From Micromonospora vinacea (GTDB taxonomy: Bacteria > Actinomycetota > Actinomycetes > Mycobacteriales > Micromonosporaceae): a stretch of DNA of 64,000 nucleotides. Positions 25,591 through 34,173 of this stretch are shown piece after piece. A program made the translations under genes and the position numbers. Location of the stretch: NCBI RefSeq assembly GCF_015751785.1, contig NZ_JADOTY010000001.1:5456001-5520000 (forward strand), written 5' to 3'. The stretch's first letter is position 1, and the number at the start of each line of letters is the position of its first letter. A model generated the notes under the pieces. The model was not told the origin of the DNA, ran no database searches, and saw only the letters and a program-made list of their open reading frames with translations.

Positions 25591-26780
25591 CGCGCGGCCG
25601 CCAGTGACCGGAACCGGTCGGTCAGGATCACGGCGACCGTCACCGCCAACGCCACCGCGGCGCACACCGCGACGGGCACCTCCAACCACACACCGACCGG
25701 CATCAACGCCAGCAGGACCACCACAGCGGTGAGCCGGCTGGTCGGCAGGGTCCGCCACAGCAGCGCCTTGTAGGCGGCGTGCCCGGCCAGGAAGAGGGCG
25801 GGACCACCGAGGGTGAGCAGCACGTCGACAGCGGTGGCCGGCGCGCCGGGCTCCCGCAGCAACCGCTCGTCGGCCGCCGACGTGACGACGACACCGGCGA
25901 CGATCACCGGGTGCAGGAAGTTGAACGCGACTCGGCTCAACGCGCCGGTGCGCTCCCCGGCCTGGGCGAAGACCTCCGTGGCGGCCGGGGCCGAGCGGGC
26001 GAAGTACACCCACCACAGCGCCACCGAACCGCCGAACGCCAGCAGGAACGCCCCGGACGTCACCAGGTCCACGTGCGACGTGAGGGTGCTGCCGGTGACC
26101 AGGATCGACTCTCCCAGCGCGATCAGGACGAACGCGGCGCACCGTTCGGCCAGGTGCCCACCCTCCACCATCCACCGCTCGGGTCGGCTGCGTCCCCGTC
26201 GCGGCAGCGGATAGCCGATCGACAGGCCGATCACCTCGATCACGATCACCGCCGCCCACACCGCGTCCCGGGCGGCACCCCCGACCAGCCCGCCGAGGAC
26301 CACGAGCACCGACGTCCCGGTGATCCACGGCAGCGACTGCTGAAATCCGGCCACCAACCACGGACTGCCCTGCACCGCCCACAACGCGAACAGGGTGCGG
26401 CCCACCTGCACGATGACGTAGACCAGCGCGAAGAGCAGGCCGGTCGAGCCGAACGCCTCCGGGATCGTCGCTGACAACAGCAGGCTGCCCAGCCCCACCC
26501 CGATCAGCATCGTCCGCACCGGCCCCTGGTCCGGTTGCAGCCAGTTGGTCAGCCAGGTGGTGTAGACCCAGACGAGCCACACCAGCGCCAGCAACAGGCC
26601 CGTACGCCCCGCGCCCCGCCAGTCCAGGTGCGCCAGCAGGTAGTGCGACAGCTGGGTGATGCTGAAGATGAAGACGAGGTCGAAGAAGAGTTCCGTCGAG
26701 GTGGTCGGCTGCACCCCCTCGCGTGGTCGCAGCAACTGTGGGCGTGTCGGAGCGGCGACCGGGGGCCTAGAAGGGGTCAC
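25587..26780 (-). CDS. LtrA family membrane protein, copy 2
   Basis: A 397-aa paralogue of the next gene, with the same TTSTELFFDLVFIFSITQLS opening and the block MVEGGHLAERCAAFVLIALGES. The two proteins share motifs along their whole length, which indicates tandem duplication. GTG 26780 overlaps the stop of the preceding small membrane protein gene at 26767 by 14 bases, and its stop overlaps the second LtrA start, so three genes form a tight operon. Paired LtrA proteins might make a heteromer (inference). Confidence 0.92.
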   Translation of the reverse strand: MTPSRPPVAAPTRPQLLRPREGVQPTTSTELFFDLVFIFSITQLSHYLLAHLDWRGAGRTGLLLALVWLVWVYTTWLTNWLQPDQGPVRTMLIGVGLGSLLLSATIPEAFGSTGLLFALVYVIVQVGRTLFALWAVQGSPWLVAGFQQSLPWITGTSVLVVLGGLVGGAARDAVWAAVIVIEVIGLSIGYPLPRRGRSRPERWMVEGGHLAERCAAFVLIALGESILVTGSTLTSHVDLVTSGAFLLAFGGSVALWWVYFARSAPAATEVFAQAGERTGALSRVAFNFLHPVIVAGVVVTSAADERLLREPGAPATAVDVLLTLGGPALFLAGHAAYKALLWRTLPTSRLTAVVVLLALMPVGVWLEVPVAVCAAVALAVTVAVILTDRFRSLAAAR

Positions 26781-27225
26781 CGCACACCCGCCAGTTCCCG
26801 TCCTCACGGACCACCGGCAGGCGACGTTCCTCGCTGAGCCCACCGTCGCGGGTCACCTTCACGGTCACCGTGCCGTGCGGTCGTCCGCTGCGGGTGGCGA
26901 CCGACACGTCGGTGATCTCGTAGTCGGTGACCATCGGCGGTGTCCGCACCCAACTGGTGAAGCCGATCGCGCTCCAGCGGCTGCGCGCGTCCTCGCAGAG
27001 CCGCTCGTACGCCCGGTCGCTGTCGCCGAGGGCCACCTCGCTGAGGAAGCTGTCGGCGGTCTCCCGGATCGGGCCGGCGGCCTGCCGGACGGTCTGCAGG
27101 TTCCAGGCGCCCAAGCCGGCGACCCCCACGCAGCACAGCGCCACGCCGAACCCGGCGAACGCCAACCCGGTGCGCATCGGGCGGTGACGCCGGGCCGGTC
27201 GGCTCCACGACTGGCCCGCACCCAT
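26767..27225 (-). CDS. Membrane-anchored protein, DUF4878-like
   Basis: A 152-aa protein with a basic N-terminus, one membrane helix (about 19-41, containing FAGFGVALCCVGVAGLGAW) and an outer domain of about 110 residues. The domain (SFLSEVALGDSDRAYERLC, then VKVTRDGGLSEERRLPVVRE and NWRVCGDPF) follows the cystatin/NTF2-like pattern of DUF4878 proteins, with two Cys that could form a disulfide. It heads the LtrA operon and overlaps the next gene by 14 bases. Its role may be accessory to the LtrA pair. Confidence 0.75.
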   Translation of the reverse strand: MGAGQSWSRPARRHRPMRTGLAFAGFGVALCCVGVAGLGAWNLQTVRQAAGPIRETADSFLSEVALGDSDRAYERLCEDARSRWSAIGFTSWVRTPPMVTDYEITDVSVATRSGRPHGTVTVKVTRDGGLSEERRLPVVREDGNWRVCGDPF

Positions 27226-27371
27226 GACTACCGACCGTAGAGAAGACCGTCACGCTGACGGGCGACAAGCCGGAAACTGGGTGCACCCGATGGGCGGGTG
27301 CGCCCTGTTCGCGGCGGCCCCGCATCGTCTACCGTCGGCGCACACCCCCGAGCAGTGCCAGGAGTCGATCG

Positions 27372-29075
27372 ATGAGCCGCTTCGTGCAGCCGGTACCACC
27401 CCCCGTCGACCCGTACGCCGGTGATGGCCTGCTGCGGTCCTGGCTGGAGCGTCACCTCGGCCCGGGCGGGCACGCCGCCGCGAAGGGCCGTCTCGAGGAC
27501 CTGGCCGCCGACGTCACCGGGCCACTGCGCGTGGCGCACGCCGACGCGGAGGCGCACCCGCCGACGCTGGTCCGCTACGACCCGTGGGGCGCCCGGGTCG
27601 ACCGCATCGACACCTCCGCCGGTTGGCAGGCGCAGCGCGCCGCCGCCGCCCGACACGCAGTGGTAGCGCTGCCCTACCTGCCGGACGCCCGGGGCACCTG
27701 GGGTGCCGCCGCGCGGGTGGTGCAGCACGCCCTGCTGCACCTGTACGGGCCGGAGTCGGCGACGTTCTCCTGCCCGGTGGCGATGGCCGACGGGGCGGCG
27801 GCGCTACTCAGCATGCCCGACGTCGACGCCACGGTCCGCGACGCGTGGCTGCCCCGGCTGATCTCCACGGACCCGGCCACGGCGATCACCAGCGGCCAGT
27901 GGATGACCGAGTCGCAGGGCGGCTCCGACCTGGGTCGTTCCAGCACGCTCGGCCGACCGGCGGCGGACGGTTCGTGGCGGCTGACCGGCGAGAAGTGGTT
28001 CTGCTCCGCCGCCGATGCGGCGATGGCGGTGGCGTTGGCCCGACCGGAGGGCGCCGGGCGGGGCAGCCGGGTGCTCGCCCCGTTCCTCGTTCCTCGGTAC
28101 GCGGTCGACTCACCACTGGCCGACGGCGCGGCGCCGGGCGCACCCGCTCCGGGTGTCACAGTGCACCGCCTCAAGGACAAGCTCGGCACCCGGGCGCTGC
28201 CCACCGCCGAGATCGGCCTGCGCGACGCGTACGCCCTGCCACTGGGTGACCCGGCGGTGCCCGGTCTGGTCCGGGCGATGACCCTGGTGGTGGTGACCCG
28301 GGTGCACAACGCCGCGGCGGCGGCCGGCGGGATGCGACGGGGTCTCGACTACGCCCGCGCGTACGCCGAGGTGCGCCACGTCGCCGGCGGCCCGCTGGCG
28401 TCCTCGCCCCTGCACCGGGCCACCCTGGGCACCCTCGCGGTCGACGCGGCGGGCGCGTTCGCCCTGGCGGGGCACGCCTTCGCCCTGCTCGGTCGGGTCG
28501 AGGTGGGCGCCGACCCGGAGGCAGCTGCGGAGCTGCGCATCGTGGCGACGTTGGCGAAGCTGGCCACCGGCCGACTCGCCGTCAGCTCCGCGAGCGAGTA
28601 CGTGGAGAGCTTCGGCGGGGCCGGCTACGTGGAGGACACCGGCGTGCCCCGGCTGCTGCGCGACGCCCAGGTGCTGCCGATCTGGGAGGGCACCACAAAC
28701 GTCCTGGCCATGGACGTGCTGCGCGCGTTGACCCGGGAGGACGCCGGGGCACCGCTGCTGCGCCGGCTCGCCGCCGCCGTCGACCTCGCTCGGCCGCTGT
28801 CACCGGTGCTGGCCGACACCCTGGCGACCGTCGCCGCGCAGTTGGAGGAGACCATCACCGCGGTGACCGTCGACCCGACCGCGTCGGCGGTGCTCGCGGG
28901 CGCCCGTGGTCTGGCGTTGCGCCTGGCGTACGCGCTGACCGCGGCGTTGCTCGTCGAGCACGCCGCGTGGGGGGACGAGCAGGCGGAGTTGGCCGCCCGG
29001 CTGTGGGCGCGCCGCTGGCTGCGGCACGAGGAGATCGCCGAGGACGCCCACCACCACCTCGACCTGCTCTGCTGA
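27372..29075 (+). CDS. AidB-like acyl-CoA dehydrogenase
   Basis: A 567-aa flavoprotein of the acyl-CoA dehydrogenase family, closest in layout to AidB/isovaleryl-like members. WMTESQGGSDL, TGEKWFCSAADA and ESFGGAGYVEDTGVPRLLRD match conserved FAD and substrate-site blocks. AidB of E. coli is part of the Ada adaptive response and binds DNA; whether this protein does so is unknown. It is larger than typical ACADs (about 380) through N- and C-terminal helical extensions. CAGGAG lies upstream of ATG 27372. A beta-propeller gene follows 31 bases later. Confidence 0.92.
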   Translation: MSRFVQPVPPPVDPYAGDGLLRSWLERHLGPGGHAAAKGRLEDLAADVTGPLRVAHADAEAHPPTLVRYDPWGARVDRIDTSAGWQAQRAAAARHAVVALPYLPDARGTWGAAARVVQHALLHLYGPESATFSCPVAMADGAAALLSMPDVDATVRDAWLPRLISTDPATAITSGQWMTESQGGSDLGRSSTLGRPAADGSWRLTGEKWFCSAADAAMAVALARPEGAGRGSRVLAPFLVPRYAVDSPLADGAAPGAPAPGVTVHRLKDKLGTRALPTAEIGLRDAYALPLGDPAVPGLVRAMTLVVVTRVHNAAAAAGGMRRGLDYARAYAEVRHVAGGPLASSPLHRATLGTLAVDAAGAFALAGHAFALLGRVEVGADPEAAAELRIVATLAKLATGRLAVSSASEYVESFGGAGYVEDTGVPRLLRDAQVLPIWEGTTNVLAMDVLRALTREDAGAPLLRRLAAAVDLARPLSPVLADTLATVAAQLEETITAVTVDPTASAVLAGARGLALRLAYALTAALLVEHAAWGDEQAELAARLWARRWLRHEEIAEDAHHHLDLLC

Positions 29076-29106
29076 CCGGCCGGCGCGAGCGGACGGGTGG
29101 GCGCCG

Positions 29107-30270
29107 ATGTCGGTGCTGATCGAGCTGGGTGACGACCGGGGCGCGCCCCTGGACGAGCGCCGGGCACCGCCGCCGGTGTCCCCCGGTTGGCGGTTGGCGG
29201 CGCTGGTGGCGGTCTGTGCGCTGCTCGGCGGTGCGGCCCCGCCCGCGCGCCTGACGCCCCAGGTCGGTCCGGCGGTGCCGGCCCGGGCGACAGTGCTCGG
29301 CGCGGGGCCGCTGCTGCTGGTCGTCGACCCCGACCCGAACCCACCGACGCTGAGCGCCTACGACTGGGCCGCGCCGGACGGGCCGCCACGGTGGCGGGTC
29401 ACAGTGCCGCCGGCCGCCGGGTGGTCCGCCGAGGTCGCCGGTAACCTGCTGCTGCTTGTCGAACGCGACCAGGCGCGCGGGGCGCGGGCGACCACCGGGC
29501 GGTCGATGCGGACCGGCCAGCCGGTGTGGCGGCGACCCGAGCGGGTGTACGCGGTCGGGGACGCTGTGGTCGCGGTGAGCGAGGTGCGCAGCGCCTCCGA
29601 GCCGGGACGTCGGGTCGAGGGCACTGTGCACTTCGTCGAGCCGGCGACCGGCGCGACCCGGTGGTCGGTGCCGGTGCCCTCCACTGCGGTGCTGCGGGCG
29701 CTGCCGGGGCAGTTGCTGCTGTTGCAGGACGACGGGCTGGCCCGGCTGCTCGACGCCCGCGACGGCACCGAACGCGGGCGGGGTCGGCTGCCGCCGGCCG
29801 ACTACGGGCCGGACAACCCCCAGGTCGTCGGCGCGCACCTGGTGCTGCGCCACCCGAGTGGCAGCGCGGTGGCGCTGACCGGGTACGACCTGCCCGGGCT
29901 GGCGCCGCGCTGGCAGGCACCGGTGCAGGCGGGTGAGTTGACCCTGCGGCCCTGCCAGGGCCTGATCTGCGGGCAGGACGAGCAGGAACGCTGGGCGATC
30001 GACGCGGGCACCGGGGTGCGGGTGTGGACGTGGCCGGCCGGGGTGCGCTGGCGCACGGTGGCGGGCCCACGGGTCACCGCGGGACCCCTGGTGGTGCTGG
30101 GGATGGCGGCGGACGGCAGGCGCTCGCTGGTCGCCACTGTGGGACGCGACGGTCATCGGGTGTCAGCGGTGCTTCCGGCGGGTGTGACCGACTGCCGGCG
30201 GGTCGGGCCCGGGTTGGTCTGCCGCGACGGCACGGCTCAGGTGACGTTCTGGCCCCTCGACGCCCGCTGA
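29107..30270 (+). CDS. Membrane-anchored PQQ-like beta-propeller protein
   Basis: A 387-aa protein with a short cytosolic N-terminus, one membrane helix (about 28-45) and a large outer domain of repeated beta-blade segments (W-R-V, GTVHFVEPATGATRWSVPVP, LLDARDGTERGRG). The repeated Gly-x-x-x-W pattern fits a PQQ-like propeller, but the residues that bind PQQ in quinoproteins are not evident, so it is likely a binding scaffold. Start ATG 29107 lies 31 bases after the acyl-CoA dehydrogenase stop and may be cotranscribed. Confidence 0.82.
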   Translation: MSVLIELGDDRGAPLDERRAPPPVSPGWRLAALVAVCALLGGAAPPARLTPQVGPAVPARATVLGAGPLLLVVDPDPNPPTLSAYDWAAPDGPPRWRVTVPPAAGWSAEVAGNLLLLVERDQARGARATTGRSMRTGQPVWRRPERVYAVGDAVVAVSEVRSASEPGRRVEGTVHFVEPATGATRWSVPVPSTAVLRALPGQLLLLQDDGLARLLDARDGTERGRGRLPPADYGPDNPQVVGAHLVLRHPSGSAVALTGYDLPGLAPRWQAPVQAGELTLRPCQGLICGQDEQERWAIDAGTGVRVWTWPAGVRWRTVAGPRVTAGPLVVLGMAADGRRSLVATVGRDGHRVSAVLPAGVTDCRRVGPGLVCRDGTAQVTFWPLDAR

Positions 30271-30290
30271 CCTGGGTCAGCGCAGCGGGC
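30262..30290. terminator. Hairpin overlapping two convergent stop codons
   Basis: GCCCGCTG (30262-30269) pairs with CAGCGGGC (30283-30290). It spans the stop at 30270 and the opposing stop at 30277, so it may terminate both transcripts. Confidence 0.5.
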
Positions 30291-31122
30291 CTCGGGCAAC
30301 CGCTGCGCGCATCGTGGCCGCATCGCCAGCCGGGACGAACTCCAGCCACCAGGTGGCGCCGGCGGCGGCCAGCTCACCGAGGTAGGCCCGTTCGGCGCTT
30401 TCGTCGGAGCGGCGCCGTCGGCCGCCGACCGCCACGTCGAACGGCTGACCGTCGGCGCGCGTCGATGGCAGGGCGTTGACCAGGTCGTGGACCTCGTCGG
30501 GGGTGAAGTCGGACCACCCGTCGGTGTCGGTGAGCTTGTACGGCACGATGCCGTCGGCGCGGGCGGCCCGTCGGCGCACGGCCCCGGCCTGGGTGCTCCC
30601 GCCGACCCAGACCGGCACCCGCGGTGACTGCACCGGCGCAGGTCGCAGCGACACCCCGTCGGCGCGGTAGTGGGTGCCCTGGTGGCTGACCCGCCCACCG
30701 CCGAGCAGCCCGGTCAGCAGGTCGAGACCCTCGTCGAGCATCGCGGCCCGCACGGACACCTCGGTCTGCTCGCCGAAGGCGGCCAGGCCCCGGTCGCCGG
30801 GGTCGCCGACACCGACCGCCACGGTGGCCCGGCCCGCGCTGAGGTGGTCGAGGGTGAGGATCTCCCGCGCCAACTTCGCCGGGCGACGCCGGGGCAGCGC
30901 GGTGACAGTGGTGCCCAGTCGCACCCGGTCGGTGCGCCCGGCTATCGCGGCGAGGACCAGCCACGGGTCGTAGGTGAACGGCTCGTCGCCGGAATAGTGG
31001 ATCAGATAGTCCTCCAGGAACACGCCGTCCCAGTTGGCGCGTTCGGCCAGCTCACCCAACTCGACCAGGGTGGACACCGCCACCGAGGCCCCGCCGCAGG
31101 AAATCTCCAGACCGTGTCTCAT
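30277..31122 (-). CDS. LLM class flavin-dependent oxidoreductase
   Basis: A 281-aa luciferase-like TIM-barrel protein that would use reduced FMN or F420. Family blocks are WDGVFLEDYL, VRLGTTVTALPRRRPAKLAREI, DHLSAGRATVAVGVGDPG and VPVWVGGSTQAGAVRRRA. The RRRP-x-LAR block is typical of F420/FMN members in actinobacteria. ATG 31122 (MRHGLEISCGG) is the family-like start; an upstream extension has no support. It is divergent from the VOC gene at 31211. Confidence 0.9.
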   Translation of the reverse strand: MRHGLEISCGGASVAVSTLVELGELAERANWDGVFLEDYLIHYSGDEPFTYDPWLVLAAIAGRTDRVRLGTTVTALPRRRPAKLAREILTLDHLSAGRATVAVGVGDPGDRGLAAFGEQTEVSVRAAMLDEGLDLLTGLLGGGRVSHQGTHYRADGVSLRPAPVQSPRVPVWVGGSTQAGAVRRRAARADGIVPYKLTDTDGWSDFTPDEVHDLVNALPSTRADGQPFDVAVGGRRRRSDESAERAYLGELAAAGATWWLEFVPAGDAATMRAAVARGPLR

Positions 31123-31210
31123 CCGCCGACCGTAGAGCGGGGCCCCGACACTCGGCCGCGGTCGGGGTTGTCGGGCTGGAGTTGTCGGGCCCCGGCGGCA
31201 TACTGCCGGC

Positions 31211-31582
31211 GTGACAGCTTCTGCCGACCTCGCGATGGTCAACCTCGACAGTTCCGATCCCGCCGGCCACGCCGCGTTCTACCACGAGGCGCTGGGCTGG
31301 GAGGTCACCCACAGCCAACCGGAGTACGCGATGATCAGCTCCGGTGGCGTCTCCATCGGCTTCGGGCTGGTCGAGGGCTACCGACCGCCCTCCTGGCCGG
31401 ACGAGACCGGCGACAAGCGCTACCACCTGGACCTTTACGTTGACGACCTGGCGGCGGCGGAGGAGAAGTTCGTCGCCGCGGGCGCGTCGAAGCCGGCCTT
31501 CCAGCCCGGTGGCGAGCGGTGGGTGGTGCTTCTCGACCCGATCGGGCAGCCGTTCTGCATCTGCCCCCGCCCACAGGGCTGA
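31211..31582 (+). CDS. VOC family protein (glyoxalase-like)
   Basis: A 123-aa protein of two beta-alpha-beta-beta-beta units, the vicinal-oxygen-chelate fold. VNLDSSDPAGHAAFYHEALGW opens the first unit and LLDPIGQPFCICPR closes the second, a pattern of the glyoxalase/bleomycin-resistance-like group. Metal ligands are only partly evident, so catalysis is uncertain. The start is GTG 31211. The RidA gene follows 32 bases later on the same strand. Confidence 0.88.
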   Translation: MTASADLAMVNLDSSDPAGHAAFYHEALGWEVTHSQPEYAMISSGGVSIGFGLVEGYRPPSWPDETGDKRYHLDLYVDDLAAAEEKFVAAGASKPAFQPGGERWVVLLDPIGQPFCICPRPQG

Positions 31583-31614
31583 GACGGCCCGGCGCAACGA
31601 CAGAAGGAGTCAGC

Positions 31615-32022
31615 ATGGCCATCACTCTCGTCAATCCGGACGGGTTGCCGAAGCCGGACGTCTACCGTCAGTTGTCGATCGCAACCGGGTCCCGGCTGGT
31701 CTTCCTCGCCGGTCAGGTGGCCCGCGATGCCGAAGGGCGAAAGGTCGGCGAGGGAGACCTCGCCACCCAGGTCGAGCAGTGCTATCTCAACATCGGCACC
31801 GCCCTGGCCGAGATCGGTGGGTCCTTCGGCGACGTGGCGAAACTGACCATCTACGTCGTCGACTGGTCACCCGACAAGATGCCCCTGTTGGGCGAAGGCG
31901 TCGCTCGGGCGGGTGCGAAGCTGGGAGTTGACCTGGTCAAGCCCATCACGCTGCTGGGTGTCAGTGCTCTGGGTGAGCCTGATCTCCTCGTCGAGGTCGA
32001 AGCCACTGCGGTTCTCGACTGA
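31615..32022 (+). CDS. RidA family protein
   Basis: A 135-aa YjgF/YER057c/UK114 protein. RidA members form trimers and hydrolyse reactive enamine/imine intermediates from PLP enzymes. LVFLAGQVARDAEGRKVGEGDLATQ and VAKLTIYVVDWS match family blocks. The Arg that binds carboxylates in archetypal RidA (about 105 in a CVEV-type block) is not clear here, so it may belong to a non-archetypal Rid subgroup. AGAAGGAG precedes ATG 31615. Confidence 0.92.
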   Translation: MAITLVNPDGLPKPDVYRQLSIATGSRLVFLAGQVARDAEGRKVGEGDLATQVEQCYLNIGTALAEIGGSFGDVAKLTIYVVDWSPDKMPLLGEGVARAGAKLGVDLVKPITLLGVSALGEPDLLVEVEATAVLD

Positions 32023-32050
32023 TCGACACCCGGCGTCGGGCGCGTAGCAC

Positions 32051-33049
32051 TCAGCCGCGACGACGAGACCGGGCGGCCCACACCGCGTAGGCGGGGTCGC
32101 GATCGAGGTTGTGCCGGTCCCGGTCGTAGCGGCGGGTGGTGCGCGGGTCGGCGTGCCCCATGGCGTCCTGCACGTCCTCCAACGGCACGCCCTCCGAGCG
32201 GGCCGTGGTGGCGAAGGCGTGCCGCAGCGAGTGCGGGGACAGCTTCGCCCAGGCCGGGATGCCGGCGGCGCGGGCCAGCCGACGGACCATCCGGAACACC
32301 GAGTGCCGGTCCAGCCGGGCACCGCTGGCGGTGACCAGCAGCGGGCCGGTGAGCTGCGGCACCGGCACGCCCGTGGCGGCGGCCCGCTGGGCCAGGTAGG
32401 CGTCCAGGGCGTGCCCGGTGCCGGGGGTGAGGGCGCGGCGACGTTGTTTGCCGCCCTTGCCGACGAAGCGCACGCTGCGGTGGCCGCGTTCGGTGCCGAG
32501 GTCGGTCAGGTCCAGCGAGATCAGCTCCCCGACCCGCAGACCCAGGTCGGCGAGGAGCGCGAGCGCCGCCCGGTTGCGTACGGCGGTCGCGCCGGTGTCC
32601 GCGTCGGCGGCGCTGAGCAGGGCGTCCACCTCCTCGGGGGTGAGCCCGACGGTGGCGGAGTGGTCCCGGTCGACGCGGGGGCGGTCGGCGCCGGAGACCG
32701 GGTTGGCCGGGACTGCGCCCAGTTTGACCAGGAAGTCGTACCAACTGGACAGCGCCGAGAGTCGGCGTGCGACGGTCGCCGGGGTCAGTGGGCGGCCGCT
32801 GCGGGCGCCGACGCTGCTCTCCAGCGCGCGGGCGTACTCGTTGACGTGCAGGAACGTGGCTCGCAGCGGGTCCAGGTCGCGGCCGGCGCACCAGGTGAGC
32901 CAGCCGGTGACGTCACGCCGGTAGGCGTCGCGGGTGTGCTCGGACAGCCGCCGGTTGCGCAGCCACGCCTCGGTGACCTCGACCGGCCCGCTCGGCAGCG
33001 CCGGTGGCGCGGACGGGCGGGCGAGCACCGGAGCGTCGGAGAACACCAT
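32051..33049 (-). CDS. Tyrosine recombinase/integrase (XerC/D-like)
   Basis: A 332-aa tyrosine recombinase. The N-terminal core-binding domain covers about 25-130; the catalytic domain holds Arg in GLRVGEL (about 165), a Lys in VGKGGKQRR, HSLRH (about 270), the second His in MGHADPRTT and the nucleophile Tyr in RRYDR (about 308). All key residues are intact. ATG 33049 lies only 4 bases from a terminator T-run and has no ribosome site, so translation may be leaderless or start further in. No attachment site or phage genes are next to it. The nearby rearranged stretch at 34.2-34.7 kb may be related. Confidence 0.9.
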   Translation of the reverse strand: MVFSDAPVLARPSAPPALPSGPVEVTEAWLRNRRLSEHTRDAYRRDVTGWLTWCAGRDLDPLRATFLHVNEYARALESSVGARSGRPLTPATVARRLSALSSWYDFLVKLGAVPANPVSGADRPRVDRDHSATVGLTPEEVDALLSAADADTGATAVRNRAALALLADLGLRVGELISLDLTDLGTERGHRSVRFVGKGGKQRRRALTPGTGHALDAYLAQRAAATGVPVPQLTGPLLVTASGARLDRHSVFRMVRRLARAAGIPAWAKLSPHSLRHAFATTARSEGVPLEDVQDAMGHADPRTTRRYDRDRHNLDRDPAYAVWAARSRRRG

Positions 33050-33052
33050 GTG

Positions 33053-33106
33053 AAAAAGGCTCTCAGCCTCGGGTGGGATCGGCGTGCAGGCGCGCCGGTC
33101 CCACCC
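33053..33106 (-). terminator. Composite intrinsic terminator with T-run after hsp20
   Basis: On the minus strand a 14-bp stem (33093-33106 with 33071-33084, one G/T position) is followed by AGGCT-GAG-AGCCT and TTTTT (33069 down to 33053). This is a canonical rho-independent terminator, rare in such GC-rich DNA. It lies between hsp20 and the recombinase start. Confidence 0.8.
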
Positions 33107-33120
33107 GTCACCGTGTCGGG

Positions 33121-33546
33121 TCAGGCGTTGATCTCTCGGCGGCTGGTGCCGTTGGACTGGATGGTCACCCGGCGGGGCTTGGCGCGCTCGGCGACCGGGA
33201 TGCGCAGCGTCAGCACCCCGTTCTCGTAGCCGGCCTCCAGCTTGTCGGTGTCCAGTGTGTCGCCGAGGAACAGTTGCCGGGTGAAGGTGCCCATCGGGCG
33301 TTCGGCGGCGACCAGTTCGACGCCGTCGCCGGCGGGCCGGCGACGCTCGGCGCGGACGGTGAGCACGTTGCGCTCGACGGTGCAGTCGATGGTGTCCGGA
33401 TCGACGCCGGGCAGGTCGAACGCCGCGTAGAAGTGGTCGCCGTCGCGGTAGGCGTCCAGGTGCATCGTCGCGGGGCGGGCCGCCGTACCGAAGAACTGCT
33501 CGGCGAGCCGGTCGATCTCGCGGAACGGGTCGGTACGCATCAACAT
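33121..33546 (-). CDS. Hsp20/alpha-crystallin family small heat shock protein
   Basis: A 141-aa ATP-independent holdase chaperone. The alpha-crystallin domain spans about 35-125, with DLPGVDPDTIDCTVERNVLTV and the conserved GVLTLRIPVAE block near the end. Two in-frame ATGs exist; GGAGG lies 2 bases before ATG 33552 and 8 before ATG 33546, so the latter is preferred. A HAIR-like inverted repeat (33585-33605) upstream suggests repression by HspR, as for many actinobacterial heat shock genes. An intrinsic terminator follows. Confidence 0.95.
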   Translation of the reverse strand: MLMRTDPFREIDRLAEQFFGTAARPATMHLDAYRDGDHFYAAFDLPGVDPDTIDCTVERNVLTVRAERRRPAGDGVELVAAERPMGTFTRQLFLGDTLDTDKLEAGYENGVLTLRIPVAERAKPRRVTIQSNGTSRREINA

Positions 33547-33584
33547 CGTCATGCCTCCTCGGTTCTCCTGGCCGAAGGTGATGA

Positions 33585-33605
33585 GTTGAGCCGGGGTGAC
33601 TCAAC
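33585..33605. promoter_or_regulatory. HAIR-like HspR operator
   Basis: GTTGAGC, 7 bases, ACTCAAC matches the published HAIR consensus CTTGAGT-N7-ACTCAAG in 11 of 14 arm positions. It lies 38 bases before the hsp20 start, downstream of an AT-rich stretch (TAAATAAG on the minus strand) that could be the -10 region. Confidence 0.65.
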
Positions 33606-33648
33606 TTCCTCTTCTTATTTAGCGCGTCCGCGTGCCGACGTCAACTGC

Positions 33649-34143
33649 TCAGGACAACCGCTTCTCGAACCAGTGGTCGGCGTAGGGGCCGTGCGAGTAC
33701 GCCGGGATCTCGGCGTAGCCGTGCCGGGCGTACAGGGCGCGGGCCTCGACCAGGTCGTGCCGGGTGTCGAGCCGGATCCGGTCCGCCCCGGCCGCACGGG
33801 CCTGTTCCTCGACGGCGGCCAACAGGGCGGCGCCCCCACCCGCGCCGCGGTGCTCGGGGCGGATGAACACCCGGGTCAGCTCGGCCCAGCCGGGTTGCCA
33901 GCGAAGCCCCGCGCAACCGGCCAGGTCGGGGCCGTGGTGGCTGAGCAGGAGCAGCCCGGACGGTTCGGCCAGGTCGTCGCTGGGCATCTCGGCGAGGGCC
34001 GCGTCGACCTCGCCGGGCAGGGCCGGGCGACGGTGATAGCGAACCACCATCTCGCTCATGTACTCGCGGAGCAGGAGCACAGCGTCGGGGTGGTCGGGCC
34101 GACTGGTGCTGGTCGTCCAGGTGGGCCGGGCGGTAACGGTCAC
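33649..34143 (-). CDS. GNAT family N-acetyltransferase
   Basis: A 164-aa GNAT-fold acetyltransferase. The acetyl-CoA motif is RPEHRGAGGGAALLAAVEEQARAAG (key residues R-x-x-x-G-x-G, with GAGGGA replacing the usual GxGxG/A), followed by RLDTRHDLVEARALYARHGYAEI. Substrate unknown. The start is GTG 34143 with a weak ribosome site. It is next to the remnant region at 34.2-34.7 kb. Confidence 0.87.
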   Translation of the reverse strand: MTVTARPTWTTSTSRPDHPDAVLLLREYMSEMVVRYHRRPALPGEVDAALAEMPSDDLAEPSGLLLLSHHGPDLAGCAGLRWQPGWAELTRVFIRPEHRGAGGGAALLAAVEEQARAAGADRIRLDTRHDLVEARALYARHGYAEIPAYSHGPYADHWFEKRLS

Positions 34144-34173
34144 CTGTTGATCATCACCGCCCGGTCAACGGCA

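Noticed and set aside
23608-25773. 721-aa plus-strand open frame across thymidine kinase and LtrA
   Set aside because: Out of frame with thymidine kinase and antisense to LtrA; His/Arg/Gln-rich shadow.
24391-26580. 729-aa apparent double LtrA fusion
   Set aside because: The first half is an out-of-frame reading of LtrA copy 2; the two genes are separate with a GTGA overlap.
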